This document shows, one piece after another, positions 1 to 10,017 of a stretch of DNA of 64,000 nt. A program made the position numbers and the translations under genes. The notes beneath the pieces are model-generated. The model was not told the DNA's origin, did not search any database, and saw nothing but the letters and a program-made list of their open reading frames with translations. Position 1 is the first letter of the stretch. Every line of letters starts with the position of its first letter. Origin of the DNA: Lachnospiraceae bacterium (GTDB lineage Bacteria; Bacillota; Clostridia; Lachnospirales; Lachnospiraceae); the NCBI GenBank assembly GCA_017460885.1, contig JAFUAB010000022.1, positions 103,422 through 167,421 on the forward strand. Reading direction: 5' to 3'.

Positions 1-3000
1 ATTACCAACTATCATAAGCCCGAGACTAAAAAGCTTACTATAACCAAGAACTGGATTAATAATAGCAATACTGCCGGGTTAAATCATGACAGTATTACTG
101 TAAATTTATGGAAGTCGGTTAACGGCAGTGATCGGGTACAGGTTGGTGAACCTATAATCATGAACGGTACCGGTAACACATGGACATATACTACCGAAGA
201 GCTTCCTGTTAAGGAAAACGGACAGGATATCACATATACTGTTACCGAGGAATCGGTATCACATTATAAGACCGAGATCAACGGACTGACCATTAATAAT
301 ACTTATGAAACGATATCCGTAAACGGTACAAAGATCTGGAATGACGCCAAAAATCAGGACGGAAAGAGACCGGATTCCGTTAATGTTAAACTGACAGCCA
401 GTACCGGTGAGATTTACAGTCAGATCGTGAAAGGGGACAAAAAGGCTGATTCCTGGAATTGGAGCTTCGCCGATCTGCCCAAGTATGCCAATGCGAATGG
501 CGATCTCGTTACCTACACGGTCAGTGAAGATCCCGTGGAAGGATATACAACTGCATATGACGGCAATACAATAACCAATTCATATACCCCCGGCAAGACT
601 TCGGTGACTACCACCAAGACATGGGTTGATGGAGATAATCAGGATGGCATACGGCCTGCAAAAATCAATGTAGCTTTGGTAAAGACCTATACGGATGACG
701 AGAACGCTACGCATGAGACGAATGTGGAGAGTGTAGAAATCACGGCCGCAAAAGATGGTACATGGTCCTATAAATGGCCGGAGCTTCCGGATCATGAGGA
801 TGGATATCCGGTCACCTATTCCGTGCGTGAGGATACAGTCACAGGCTATACGACAACTTATGAGGGCACCAATATCACCAACACTCATACTCCGGAGGTT
901 ACCGAGGTTACGGTTACCAAGGAATGGGACGATGATGATAACCGTGACGTAGTAAGGCCTTCATCTGTGACCGTGGTTCTCAATGGTGATGATGGAAGTT
1001 CCAGAGAAGCAACCATAGCACCTGACAGTAACGGGGTGTGGTCGTATACCTTTACCGGACTTCCTAAGTTTAACAATTCGACTACTCCTATTGAGTACAC
1101 TGTATCCGAAAAGAATGTTAATAAAAACTATACATCTGAAGTAGACAATGAGAGCCTGAAGATCACTAACAAGCATGATACAGCTAAGGTTTCCGTTTCG
1201 GGAACAAAGATCTGGGATGATGATAATAATAATGACGGCTACAGACCTGATCAGATCAAGGTCAAGCTGCTTGCGGACGGTACGGAAACAGGTAAGACCG
1301 TAACTCTTCCTGGCGAAGATGGATGGAATTATTCATTTGAAGGACTGAATAAGTTCAGGAAGGGAGAAAACGGAGCTGTTCTGATCAACTATACCGTGTC
1401 GGAAGAAATCGTATGGAACGAAAACAATTCCGGCAAATATCTTGCCCCTGTTTATGATTATTCAAAAGACAATAACGGAAACGTTACCTGTACGATCACT
1501 AATAAACATACTCCCGATACTATGGAGTTTACAGTGACCAAGACATGGTCTGACGACAATAACCGGGATAACAAGAGGCCCGCTTCGATTGTATTTACGC
1601 TTTATGCTGACGGAGCGGCTGTATTGGATAATGCAGGCAACAAGGTAACAGCTACCCTGACCGATAATGCAACTGCCGAAAATCCTAATGTATGGTCATA
1701 TACCTTTACCGGACTGGCTAAATTCAAGAGAGTTGATAATGAAACAAAGGAGATCAAATACTCTGTTAGGGAGGAAACTGTTCCCGCTGGATATGAAATC
1801 ACAACCACAACGGATACTAATATTATCAATAATCATGCTCCTGAAACCGTTAAGTTCAATATAACCAAGAACTGGAACGATAATGGTAATGAGGCAGGGC
1901 GCAGACCTGAGAATATCACGGTTATACTGACAGGAAAGGTAGGAGATAGTACTGTTTCTACTGATGAGTACAGTTTCTCGGGTACAAAGGAGACTGATGT
2001 ATGGACATTTGAGACTCCCGAACTGCCTAAATATAATAAAAAAAGCCTAATCAGCTATACGCTTACTGAGTCTGAGCCCGGAAACAGCTACAGACAGGTT
2101 GGAGATGTTTCATATACCGAAAAGTCGGGATTTGTTCTCACTAATGAATATGTTCCGGAATATGTAACCATAAGCGGAACCAAGGTTTGGAATGATGAAT
2201 CCAACTTTGACGGATCGAGACCCCAATCTGTAAGGATCATAGTCAACAGAGGAACCGAGAATGTGGCAGAGCAGATCGTATCCCGCGGATCAGACGCCGA
2301 CAGCTGGGACTGGACTTTCGGTACTGATTATAAACTGCCCAAGTATGATAATGGTGAGCTGGTAGAATACACTATTGTTGAAGATACTACCGGATTGGCC
2401 GGAATCTACCAGACTTCCTACGATAATGCCACACAAAAGGCTAGTGCTGATAGCAGTGCTATCACCGGAATGACGATCACCAACACCTATGAACCCGGCA
2501 AGACCACCGTATCCGTTACCAAGATTTGGAACGACGGTGAAAACAGAGACGGATTCAGACCTACAAGCATACAGGTTCAGCTTCACAAATATGTAGGTGG
2601 TGTAGAAAAAACCAATGAGGCTAAGACGGTCGAACTGAATGCCGGTAATAACTGGACTACTGCATGGAGCGGCCTTGCATTAAAGGAAAACAATAAGACT
2701 GTTACATATACAGTTACCGAAGATACTGCGCTTCACGCCGGATATACATCGTCGATCACTCATACCGGCGATGCATGGACCATAGAGAACAGTTACATCC
2801 CCGAAACTATAAGCATCAGTGGAGGCAAGGATTGGGACGATGCTAATAATCAGGACGGAGCAAGACCTGAGAGTATAACTATCCTTCTGTATAAGAACAA
2901 GACCTCCGATGGAGATAGGTCCTCCGATGAAAACAATACCTCCGATGGAAACGAAACCTCCAATGGAGATGAAACCTCCGATGAAAACAATACCTCCGAT

Positions 3001-6000
3001 GGAAACGAGACCTCCGGTGAAAACAATACCTCCGATGGAAACGAGACCTCCAATGGAGGCGAACTCGTAGCGTCTGTGAAAACAAATGCCAATGAGGGCT
3101 GGGCGTGGAGCTTTACCGATCTGTATAAGTATGAGAATGGTAAGCCTGTTAACTATACCGTTGAAGAGGCATCGGTAAGTCCTTATAGATTAACAGCTAC
3201 AACCGAAGGTACGACTGATGCTAACGGTAACAGGTCAGGTATCATATTTACCAACTCGTATACACCTTCAACTACTTATTTAGAAGGTTCAAAGACATGG
3301 AATGATAATAATGATCAGGACGGGAAGAGACCCGGGAGCATCACGATCCAGCTTCTGGCTAACGGTAACATTGTTACCGGGAAGACCCTGAAAGTTACAG
3401 ATGAGGATGGTTGGAAATGGATATTTACGGATCTTCCCAGAAAGTCTAATGGTCAGGAAATTAAGTATACCGTAAGCGAAACTCCTGTATCCGGATATGA
3501 GACTGCCTATTCCGAGAATGGAGCGAATGTTACCAATACTCATACTCCCGAGACCATCACTGTAAGCGGTACAAAGACCTGGCTTGATAATGATGATCAG
3601 GATGGTAAGAGACCTGAGAGCATTACCGTACATCTTTTCGCCGGTGGTACGGAAGTGGCTAATAAAGTTGTTACGGCGGGAGATGATTGGAAATATACAT
3701 TTACCGGTCTTCCCAAATATGCATCAGGCACAGAGATCACCTACACCGTTACGGAAGACACTGTGAGCGGATATACCACAGAGTATTCCGGATTTGATAT
3801 CATAAACAAACATACGCCTGAGAAGATCAGCATAAACGGATCCAAGACCTGGAATGACGCTGATGATCAGGACGGTAAGAGACCGAATACTGTTACTATC
3901 AAACTCTTAAAGAACGGGGAGGAATTTAAGACCGCAAGCATATCGGAGTTCAATGATTGGAAATGGAACTTTGATGATCTTGACAGGTATGAAGACGGAA
4001 GAGGGATCGCTTATACCGTAGTAGAGTCACCGGTTGATGAGAATTATACGGTAAATCCCGAAAACGGCTTTGTTGCGACAACCTCAGACGGTAACATTGA
4101 AAAGCTTAAGGATCTTGTGTTTGTAAACACCCACACTCCCGAGAAAGTTACCATAGAGGGTACAAAGGTTTGGAATGACGCTGATGATCAGGATAATAAG
4201 AGACCTGAGAGTGTGACCATTAATCTGCTTGCAAATGGTGAAAAGGTTAATAGCATAACCCTTAAAGAGGAAACAGGCTGGGATTGGAAGTTTGAGAACC
4301 TGGACAAATATTCTGAGAAAAATGAGATCACGTATTCAATCTCAGAGGAATCTGTAGAGGGATATACTCCTGATTATTCCTATGATAAGGATACGGATAA
4401 GTGGACGATCACCAATTCATATACTCCCGGTGAGACTTATGTAAGTGGTGTCAAGGTTTGGAAGGATAATGAAGATCAGGATAAGATCAGACCTGAAAGC
4501 ATTACCGTTAAGCTGCTTGCTGACGGAAAATACCTTAATTCAACTACCGCAAGCGAATCCGATGGATGGACATGGAGGTTTGATAACCTTCCGATAAACA
4601 AGGCAGGAGCAAAGGGACAAAAGATCAATTATACAATAAAAGAAATCTCCGTAAACGGATATACTACGGAGATCGCAAAAGCTGAGGGCAAGGATAATGA
4701 ATATGTGATCACGAATTATCATACGCCTGCGGAGATCAGCATCAGCGGTAAGAAGGAGTGGAGCGATAATAATGATCAGGATGGTATCCGTCCGACCAGC
4801 ATAGATATAACACTCAGTTCAGATCTGGAGGGCTTCGAGAATCAGGTATTTACTGCTGTCGCACCTGATTACGAGTGGAGCTTTACCAATCTGCCCAAGC
4901 TGAATAAAGGTAAAAAGATCAATTATACAGTGACGGAAGATCTTAAAACAGCCGGATATGTATTTGATGAGAAAGCATCGAATCTCATAGGTTCACCTGA
5001 TACAGTTGGTAATGTTTCAGGTATCACATTTGTCAACAAACACGAGCCCGAGAAAATAGAGATCGGTGGCATCAAGACCTGGAATGATGCAAATAATCGG
5101 GATAACAAACGACCTGCTGAGATCACGCTTGACCTATATTCCGATAAATCCGCAGACACCACGGTTCCGGTAAAGACTATTAATGTGAAGGCTAATGAAA
5201 AGGGTGAATGGAAATGGAGCTTCGGCCAGGTTGACAAGTACAGCGGCGGACAGGTAATCACCTATACTGTAAAGGAAAGACTTGTTGAGGACAGCGTATA
5301 TACCGTTTCACCTGAAAGTGTAACCGTGACCGGTGAGAGCGATACAAATATCACCATTGAGAACAGCTATACTCCCGAGACTATCAACATCTATGGTTCC
5401 AAGTATTGGGATGATAACAATGACCAGGATGGCATCAGACCCGAATCCATTGATGTGATCCTCAGGGAAAGAGGTACCAATGGTCAAATAGACAAAAAGA
5501 CCGTTACAGCCGAGGATGATTGGAAATGGTCATTTACGGATCTGCCGAGAAGAAGAAGTGGCGCTGTCATTCAGTATGAGGTCGTGGAGGCACCTCTTGC
5601 TGAAGACTCCGGATACACTTTTGAAGGGGCATCCACGGAGAATATAACTGAGAATGGGAAGGTTATCACCTTCTCAGACATAGTATTTACCAACAAGCAT
5701 GTATCTTCGACTGTAAATGTATCGGGTACCAAGACCTGGGTTGACAATGATGATCAGGATGGTTCCAGACCTGCCAGCATTACGGTTCGTCTGTATGCGA
5801 ACGGTGAGGAAATCAAAAATACTACGGTCAGCGCTGATGAGAAGGGCGACTGGAAGTACTCGTTTGATGATCTTCCTGAGAAGGAATCAGGAGAGACGAT
5901 CGTCTATACCATAACAGAGGATGAGGTTCTCAGTGCTAACGGAAGCGACAAAGCATATGTCTCTTCAATTGATGGATACAATATAACCAATACTTATGAA

Positions 6001-9000
6001 ACAGAGACCACATCCGTAAGCGTAAAGAAGATATGGGATGATGCTGATGATCAGGATGGAAAGAGACCTGAGAGCGTTTCCGTACAGCTGACAAAGAACG
6101 GAAAGCCTTATGGTGAAGCGGTTGAGCTTGACAGTGAGAACCTTTGGAGCCATACCTTCAGCAATCTGCCCAAATATGAAGCTGGTACAGCAATAGAATA
6201 CGGCGTGACGGAAGCTGCTGTTGAGGATTATTCCACCAAGATAGACGGAAACATGTCTGCCGGCTATACCATCACCAACAGTTATACTCCCGGAAAGACC
6301 GCCGTGAGTGTAAAGAAGATATGGGATGATGCCGATGATCAGGATGGAAAGAGACCTTCATCGATCAATGTTATTCTTGCAGCTGACGGTAAGGCCAAAC
6401 AAACCGCAGAACTGAGTGCTGCAAATGACTGGAATTATACCTTTGAAGATCTTGACCTGTATTCATCCGGAAATCCGATCAGCTACAGCGTAACAGAGAA
6501 TTCCAAAGATCTGCCTGACGGCTACAAGCCCGGAGCACCTGTAAAGGTTGTAGATAACAGTAATGCCTGGAGCATTACCAATACTTATGTTCCGGAAACT
6601 ACGTTTGTAAGCGGATCGAAGACCTGGAAGGACAGCGGAGATCAGGATGGTGTGAGACCTGAATCGATCACTGTCAGATTATTGGCTGATGGAAAAGAGA
6701 TTGAATCCAGAACCGTAACAGCAGCTGATAAATGGGCATGGACATTTGATGATCTGCCTAAATACGCTGATGGACATGAGATCGTATATACGATCACAGA
6801 GGATCAGATCCCGGCGAAAGAGGGATTCAAAGCATATACACAGACAGTTGATGGATACAATGCGATCAATTCTTACGAACCTGAGACCGTATTGATAGAA
6901 GGCTCCAAGAGCTGGAATGATGATGATGATCAGGACGGAGTAAGACCTGATAAGATAACTGTAACCCTTAAGGGCAGTGACGGTTCCGTGATCTCCAGGG
7001 AAGTAACGGCAGAGAACGGCTGGAAGTGGTCATTCGGAAACCTGCCTAAGTACAAGAACGGAGTAGAAGTTAAATATACATTAGAAGAAACACCGATATT
7101 ATTATCTGACGGCACAAAAGCATATGATGCACAGGTAACAGGATATGATATCATCAATACTCATGGAAGTGAGAAGGTTGATGTCAGAATTACCAAGAAG
7201 TGGAATGACGAGGGTGATCGCGACGGGATCAGACCCGACAGCGTGACAGTTCAGCTCTATGCTGACGGCGAGACCAAGGGGAGTCCCGTAGTACTTTCGT
7301 ATCCCGATTGGACCTACACATTTACCGGACTTGATAAATATGCCGACGGTAAACTCATACAGTACACTGTAGAAGAGAAGAGCGTTGAGGGTTATGAAGC
7401 ATCATATACCGGAACAGGCAGTTATAACCTTGTCGTAACCAATACTCATACACCCGAATATGTTACACTGACGATCAACAAGAAATGGATCGGAAGAGCA
7501 GCTTCGGACAGTATCGGAGTTACGATCGAAGGAAAGCTGCCGAACGGAAGCACGGCATTCGGCCCCGTAGAAAAGACCATAACCGCAGCATCTGACTGGA
7601 CGCTTAAGCTGACAGAAGCAGATAAGCTTCCCAAGTATGCGGACAGGGGACAGCTTGTTACCTACTACGTAACTGAAGCTGCTTCGGAAGATGGATCATA
7701 CATACAGACGAATGCAGCAGGTAAGAGGATCACCGGCTCCGTAACCGCGACTGGTACGGATTCCCTGGAAGCTGTTTTGATCAACATACCTATGACGAAG
7801 CTGACGGTTACCAAGAACTGGCTGAACGACCTTGGATACCATGGCAATACCGATAACATAGATGTTCTGCTCATGGCAGACGGAAGGCAGTATCAGGATG
7901 CCCTTATCAAAGCATCGGATAACTGGACGTATACATTTGAGAATCTTCCCGAATATAATGCTGACGGAAGCAAGGTTGAATATAAGGTTGTTGAGAACAG
8001 TTCCTTCACAAAACTGGGATACAAGGCTCCTGCATATGATTACTCGCAGGCCGGAAATGTTATCATAACCAACGAAATGACAACACTTACTCTTAATATC
8101 GAGAAGCAGTGGCTGGCCGATAATCCGGCTAACAGACCTTCGAGCATCGATGTAAATGTTCTTACCAGCGTTCAGACTGAACAGACTGCCACGTCGGTAT
8201 TTACCAGGATCAAGAAGGCGCTCGGTATCGATTCCGACAGCTGGTACAGCTACAAGACCGTTACACTGACAGCCGCAAATGACTGGAAAGCTACGCTTGA
8301 TAATCTTCCGAGATATGCCAAGGTTGGTAACAGTGTAGTAGAGGTTGGATATGCGGTAGCAGAAGTAAATGTTCCTGACGGATATACCTCGGTAGCCAAT
8401 ATTGATAACGGAAATGCAGTGATCATCAATACCGGCAACACATCCGTGGCAGGCTTTAAGACCTGGGATGACAACGGAAATGCTGCAGGATACAGACCCG
8501 GATCGGCAGAGTTTGCATCAGTGATCCAGCTTTATCAGGACGGTAATAAGTATCTGACCGGATCTGACAGTAAGCATTTCAGATGGCTTGATACGACAGG
8601 TGATTCCTGGAGCTTTGAGTTCTACGACCTGCCGGTAGGATATACATATACGATCGGTGAGATCGGCGTGATCCCCGGATATGGTGAAGGCGTTGTTGAC
8701 AGCAGTACCAATACTATAAAGAATCCTTTGAAGTACACAGAGCTTAAGGTAACCAAGGTTTGGGATGATGAAAACAACGCATATCTTACCAGACCCGATA
8801 CGATAAGCTTCAGACTGCTGGCTAACGGCTCTCAGGCAAGTATATCCGGATTGTCTCCGATAATAACTATCGGAAATCAGAGCGGAGCAAGCTATACATG
8901 GAAGAATCTTCCGATGCTTGATACCAAGGGTAAGGCGATCACGTATTCCGTTGAAGAAGTGTCTGTTCCTTCGGGATACTCATCAACAATGACAGGAGGC

Positions 9001-9330
9001 GGAACTGCCTATACGATAACAAACAGATTCCGTCCCGATGATACTTCGATCAATGTTACCAAGATCTGGGATGACCAGAATGACGCTGCAGGCTTAAGAC
9101 CTCGTTCGATCCAGGTTGCTCTTACCAGAAACGGTACGGATATTGATACTGTAACACTGAGCAGTTCCAATAACTGGAGTTATGCATGGTCCGATCTGCC
9201 GACGATGCTTCCTGACGGAACGGGCAGCAGGGCACAGTACTCCGTAAGGGAGATCACACAGATACTCGGTTATTCTGTAACGGTAAGCGGAAGCGGTACT
9301 TCGTACACGATAACCAACTACTACAGAGCT
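1..9330 (+). repeat. Array of 30 CnaB-type units
   Basis: Protein-level tandem repeat with a period of roughly 90-120 codons, counted by the K-x-W-x-D strand that opens each unit. Units 1-24 are close to the consensus. Units 25-30 are more divergent and correspond one for one with the last six units of the downstream giant gene. Confidence 0.85.
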
Positions 9331-9690
9331 CCCGGCGGAGATACACCTACTCCTACACCTACACCTACCCCCGGGACACCTACTCCTACACCGGGACCCG
9401 GAGGAGATACACCTACTCCTACACCGGGAGGAGGCAATCCTACACCTGACGAACCTACCAATACAACGCCTACACCGGAGCCTTATACGATTCCCGATGA
9501 GCCTACACCATTGGCAGGCGTTTCGCAGGTACTCGGTGCGAGACGTGCAGCAGCCGGATCGGTACTCGGCGCAAGACGTTCGCCGGCGACAGGTGACCAG
9601 TCCAATGCAGCAGCGTTTGCAGCAGCTATGGCAACGGCCGGGGCTATGATGGGAGCATGGTTCGCAATGCGCAAAAAGAAGAAATCATGA
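1..9690 (+). CDS. Giant CnaB-repeat wall-anchored surface protein (5' end outside window)
   Basis: The reading frame is open from base 1, so the start and any signal peptide lie to the left; the first ATG in view (160) is internal to a repeat. About 3229 residues are visible. They form 30 consecutive CnaB-type beta-sandwich units, each opening with a [TS]-x-K-x-W-x-D motif, then D/N-QDG-x-RP-x-SI, a YTVxE strand and a closing ITNxxxPE strand. The Lys, Glu and Asn at these places match the intramolecular isopeptide triad known for CnaB domains. Units 25-30 are divergent. A Pro/Thr/Gly linker, two VLGARR motifs, SPATGD, a hydrophobic helix and an RKKKKS tail follow; this is a non-canonical sortase signal plus membrane stop. 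Probable role: an extended adhesin or stalk, covalently attached to the wall (inferred). One unit carries a hexapeptide insertion. A terminator follows. Confidence 0.9.
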   Translation: MTNYHKPETKKLTITKNWINNSNTAGLNHDSITVNLWKSVNGSDRVQVGEPIIMNGTGNTWTYTTEELPVKENGQDITYTVTEESVSHYKTEINGLTINNTYETISVNGTKIWNDAKNQDGKRPDSVNVKLTASTGEIYSQIVKGDKKADSWNWSFADLPKYANANGDLVTYTVSEDPVEGYTTAYDGNTITNSYTPGKTSVTTTKTWVDGDNQDGIRPAKINVALVKTYTDDENATHETNVESVEITAAKDGTWSYKWPELPDHEDGYPVTYSVREDTVTGYTTTYEGTNITNTHTPEVTEVTVTKEWDDDDNRDVVRPSSVTVVLNGDDGSSREATIAPDSNGVWSYTFTGLPKFNNSTTPIEYTVSEKNVNKNYTSEVDNESLKITNKHDTAKVSVSGTKIWDDDNNNDGYRPDQIKVKLLADGTETGKTVTLPGEDGWNYSFEGLNKFRKGENGAVLINYTVSEEIVWNENNSGKYLAPVYDYSKDNNGNVTCTITNKHTPDTMEFTVTKTWSDDNNRDNKRPASIVFTLYADGAAVLDNAGNKVTATLTDNATAENPNVWSYTFTGLAKFKRVDNETKEIKYSVREETVPAGYEITTTTDTNIINNHAPETVKFNITKNWNDNGNEAGRRPENITVILTGKVGDSTVSTDEYSFSGTKETDVWTFETPELPKYNKKSLISYTLTESEPGNSYRQVGDVSYTEKSGFVLTNEYVPEYVTISGTKVWNDESNFDGSRPQSVRIIVNRGTENVAEQIVSRGSDADSWDWTFGTDYKLPKYDNGELVEYTIVEDTTGLAGIYQTSYDNATQKASADSSAITGMTITNTYEPGKTTVSVTKIWNDGENRDGFRPTSIQVQLHKYVGGVEKTNEAKTVELNAGNNWTTAWSGLALKENNKTVTYTVTEDTALHAGYTSSITHTGDAWTIENSYIPETISISGGKDWDDANNQDGARPESITILLYKNKTSDGDRSSDENNTSDGNETSNGDETSDENNTSDGNETSGENNTSDGNETSNGGELVASVKTNANEGWAWSFTDLYKYENGKPVNYTVEEASVSPYRLTATTEGTTDANGNRSGIIFTNSYTPSTTYLEGSKTWNDNNDQDGKRPGSITIQLLANGNIVTGKTLKVTDEDGWKWIFTDLPRKSNGQEIKYTVSETPVSGYETAYSENGANVTNTHTPETITVSGTKTWLDNDDQDGKRPESITVHLFAGGTEVANKVVTAGDDWKYTFTGLPKYASGTEITYTVTEDTVSGYTTEYSGFDIINKHTPEKISINGSKTWNDADDQDGKRPNTVTIKLLKNGEEFKTASISEFNDWKWNFDDLDRYEDGRGIAYTVVESPVDENYTVNPENGFVATTSDGNIEKLKDLVFVNTHTPEKVTIEGTKVWNDADDQDNKRPESVTINLLANGEKVNSITLKEETGWDWKFENLDKYSEKNEITYSISEESVEGYTPDYSYDKDTDKWTITNSYTPGETYVSGVKVWKDNEDQDKIRPESITVKLLADGKYLNSTTASESDGWTWRFDNLPINKAGAKGQKINYTIKEISVNGYTTEIAKAEGKDNEYVITNYHTPAEISISGKKEWSDNNDQDGIRPTSIDITLSSDLEGFENQVFTAVAPDYEWSFTNLPKLNKGKKINYTVTEDLKTAGYVFDEKASNLIGSPDTVGNVSGITFVNKHEPEKIEIGGIKTWNDANNRDNKRPAEITLDLYSDKSADTTVPVKTINVKANEKGEWKWSFGQVDKYSGGQVITYTVKERLVEDSVYTVSPESVTVTGESDTNITIENSYTPETINIYGSKYWDDNNDQDGIRPESIDVILRERGTNGQIDKKTVTAEDDWKWSFTDLPRRRSGAVIQYEVVEAPLAEDSGYTFEGASTENITENGKVITFSDIVFTNKHVSSTVNVSGTKTWVDNDDQDGSRPASITVRLYANGEEIKNTTVSADEKGDWKYSFDDLPEKESGETIVYTITEDEVLSANGSDKAYVSSIDGYNITNTYETETTSVSVKKIWDDADDQDGKRPESVSVQLTKNGKPYGEAVELDSENLWSHTFSNLPKYEAGTAIEYGVTEAAVEDYSTKIDGNMSAGYTITNSYTPGKTAVSVKKIWDDADDQDGKRPSSINVILAADGKAKQTAELSAANDWNYTFEDLDLYSSGNPISYSVTENSKDLPDGYKPGAPVKVVDNSNAWSITNTYVPETTFVSGSKTWKDSGDQDGVRPESITVRLLADGKEIESRTVTAADKWAWTFDDLPKYADGHEIVYTITEDQIPAKEGFKAYTQTVDGYNAINSYEPETVLIEGSKSWNDDDDQDGVRPDKITVTLKGSDGSVISREVTAENGWKWSFGNLPKYKNGVEVKYTLEETPILLSDGTKAYDAQVTGYDIINTHGSEKVDVRITKKWNDEGDRDGIRPDSVTVQLYADGETKGSPVVLSYPDWTYTFTGLDKYADGKLIQYTVEEKSVEGYEASYTGTGSYNLVVTNTHTPEYVTLTINKKWIGRAASDSIGVTIEGKLPNGSTAFGPVEKTITAASDWTLKLTEADKLPKYADRGQLVTYYVTEAASEDGSYIQTNAAGKRITGSVTATGTDSLEAVLINIPMTKLTVTKNWLNDLGYHGNTDNIDVLLMADGRQYQDALIKASDNWTYTFENLPEYNADGSKVEYKVVENSSFTKLGYKAPAYDYSQAGNVIITNEMTTLTLNIEKQWLADNPANRPSSIDVNVLTSVQTEQTATSVFTRIKKALGIDSDSWYSYKTVTLTAANDWKATLDNLPRYAKVGNSVVEVGYAVAEVNVPDGYTSVANIDNGNAVIINTGNTSVAGFKTWDDNGNAAGYRPGSAEFASVIQLYQDGNKYLTGSDSKHFRWLDTTGDSWSFEFYDLPVGYTYTIGEIGVIPGYGEGVVDSSTNTIKNPLKYTELKVTKVWDDENNAYLTRPDTISFRLLANGSQASISGLSPIITIGNQSGASYTWKNLPMLDTKGKAITYSVEEVSVPSGYSSTMTGGGTAYTITNRFRPDDTSINVTKIWDDQNDAAGLRPRSIQVALTRNGTDIDTVTLSSSNNWSYAWSDLPTMLPDGTGSRAQYSVREITQILGYSVTVSGSGTSYTITNYYRAPGGDTPTPTPTPTPGTPTPTPGPGGDTPTPTPGGGNPTPDEPTNTTPTPEPYTIPDEPTPLAGVSQVLGARRAAAGSVLGARRSPATGDQSNAAAFAAAMATAGAMMGAWFAMRKKKKS
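2902..3063 (+). repeat. Hexapeptide minisatellite, nine 18-bp units, in frame
   Basis: Nine consecutive 18-bp units encode variants of T-S-D-G-N-E (TSDGDR, SSDENN, TSDGNE, TSNGDE, TSDENN, TSDGNE, TSGENN, TSDGNE, TSNGGE). The block sits inside CnaB unit 10, between the strand ending LLYKNK and the next strand LVASVK, so it would extend a surface loop. It is Ser/Thr/Asp/Asn rich, hydrophilic and in frame. Copy number is likely to vary by slippage (inference). Confidence 0.85.
9337..9480 (+). repeat. Pro-Thr-Gly wall-spanning linker repeat
   Basis: Repeats encoding TPTPTP and PGGGDTP-like blocks lie between the last CnaB unit and the sorting signal. A flexible, wall-spanning segment is usual at this position in sortase substrates. 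Confidence 0.7.
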
Positions 9691-9740
9691 TGCGATCTGA
9701 ATAAGAAGTGGTTGACATAATATTAAAATAATTCATTCTC

Positions 9741-9770
9741 AAAGGGGCTGTCGGAAGACAGCTCCTTTTT
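9741..9770 (+). terminator. Rho-independent terminator of first giant gene
   Basis: GGGGCTGTC pairs with GACAGCTCC across a GGAA loop and is followed by a T run. It starts 50 bases after the stop codon. The hairpin after the second giant gene has nearly the same stem. Confidence 0.85.
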
Positions 9771-9888
9771 GCTGACTAATTTTATCGACAATTCGCCCAA
9801 TTTGTCGAATATCTAATAAAATTTTTAAAAAATTTAAAATTTAAAACGTTTTACTGAACCGTTTAACCTTTTCCCGGAGTCTTTAACA

Positions 9889-9916
9889 TTGAGGAAAGTT
9901 TTTTTGGGCATACTAT
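9889..9916 (+). promoter_or_regulatory. Candidate sigma-A promoter of second giant gene
   Basis: TTGAGG, 16 bases, TACTAT, about 100 bases before the start codon and after the upstream terminator. The surrounding 327-base gap is AT rich and has no other gene. Confidence 0.4.
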
Positions 9917-10017
9917 ACCCTTGCACCGGATACGAAAACGTTTCCGAAATGCAGAATCATAGATGATGATATACAAGAACATAGCCAAAGAGTCAGATGA
10001 AAATGGAGAGTAGAACT

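Noticed and set aside
9997-10017. ATG 9997 as start of the second giant gene
   Set aside because: ATG 10018 has GGAGAG seven bases upstream and gives a normal signal peptide; 9997 has no ribosome site.
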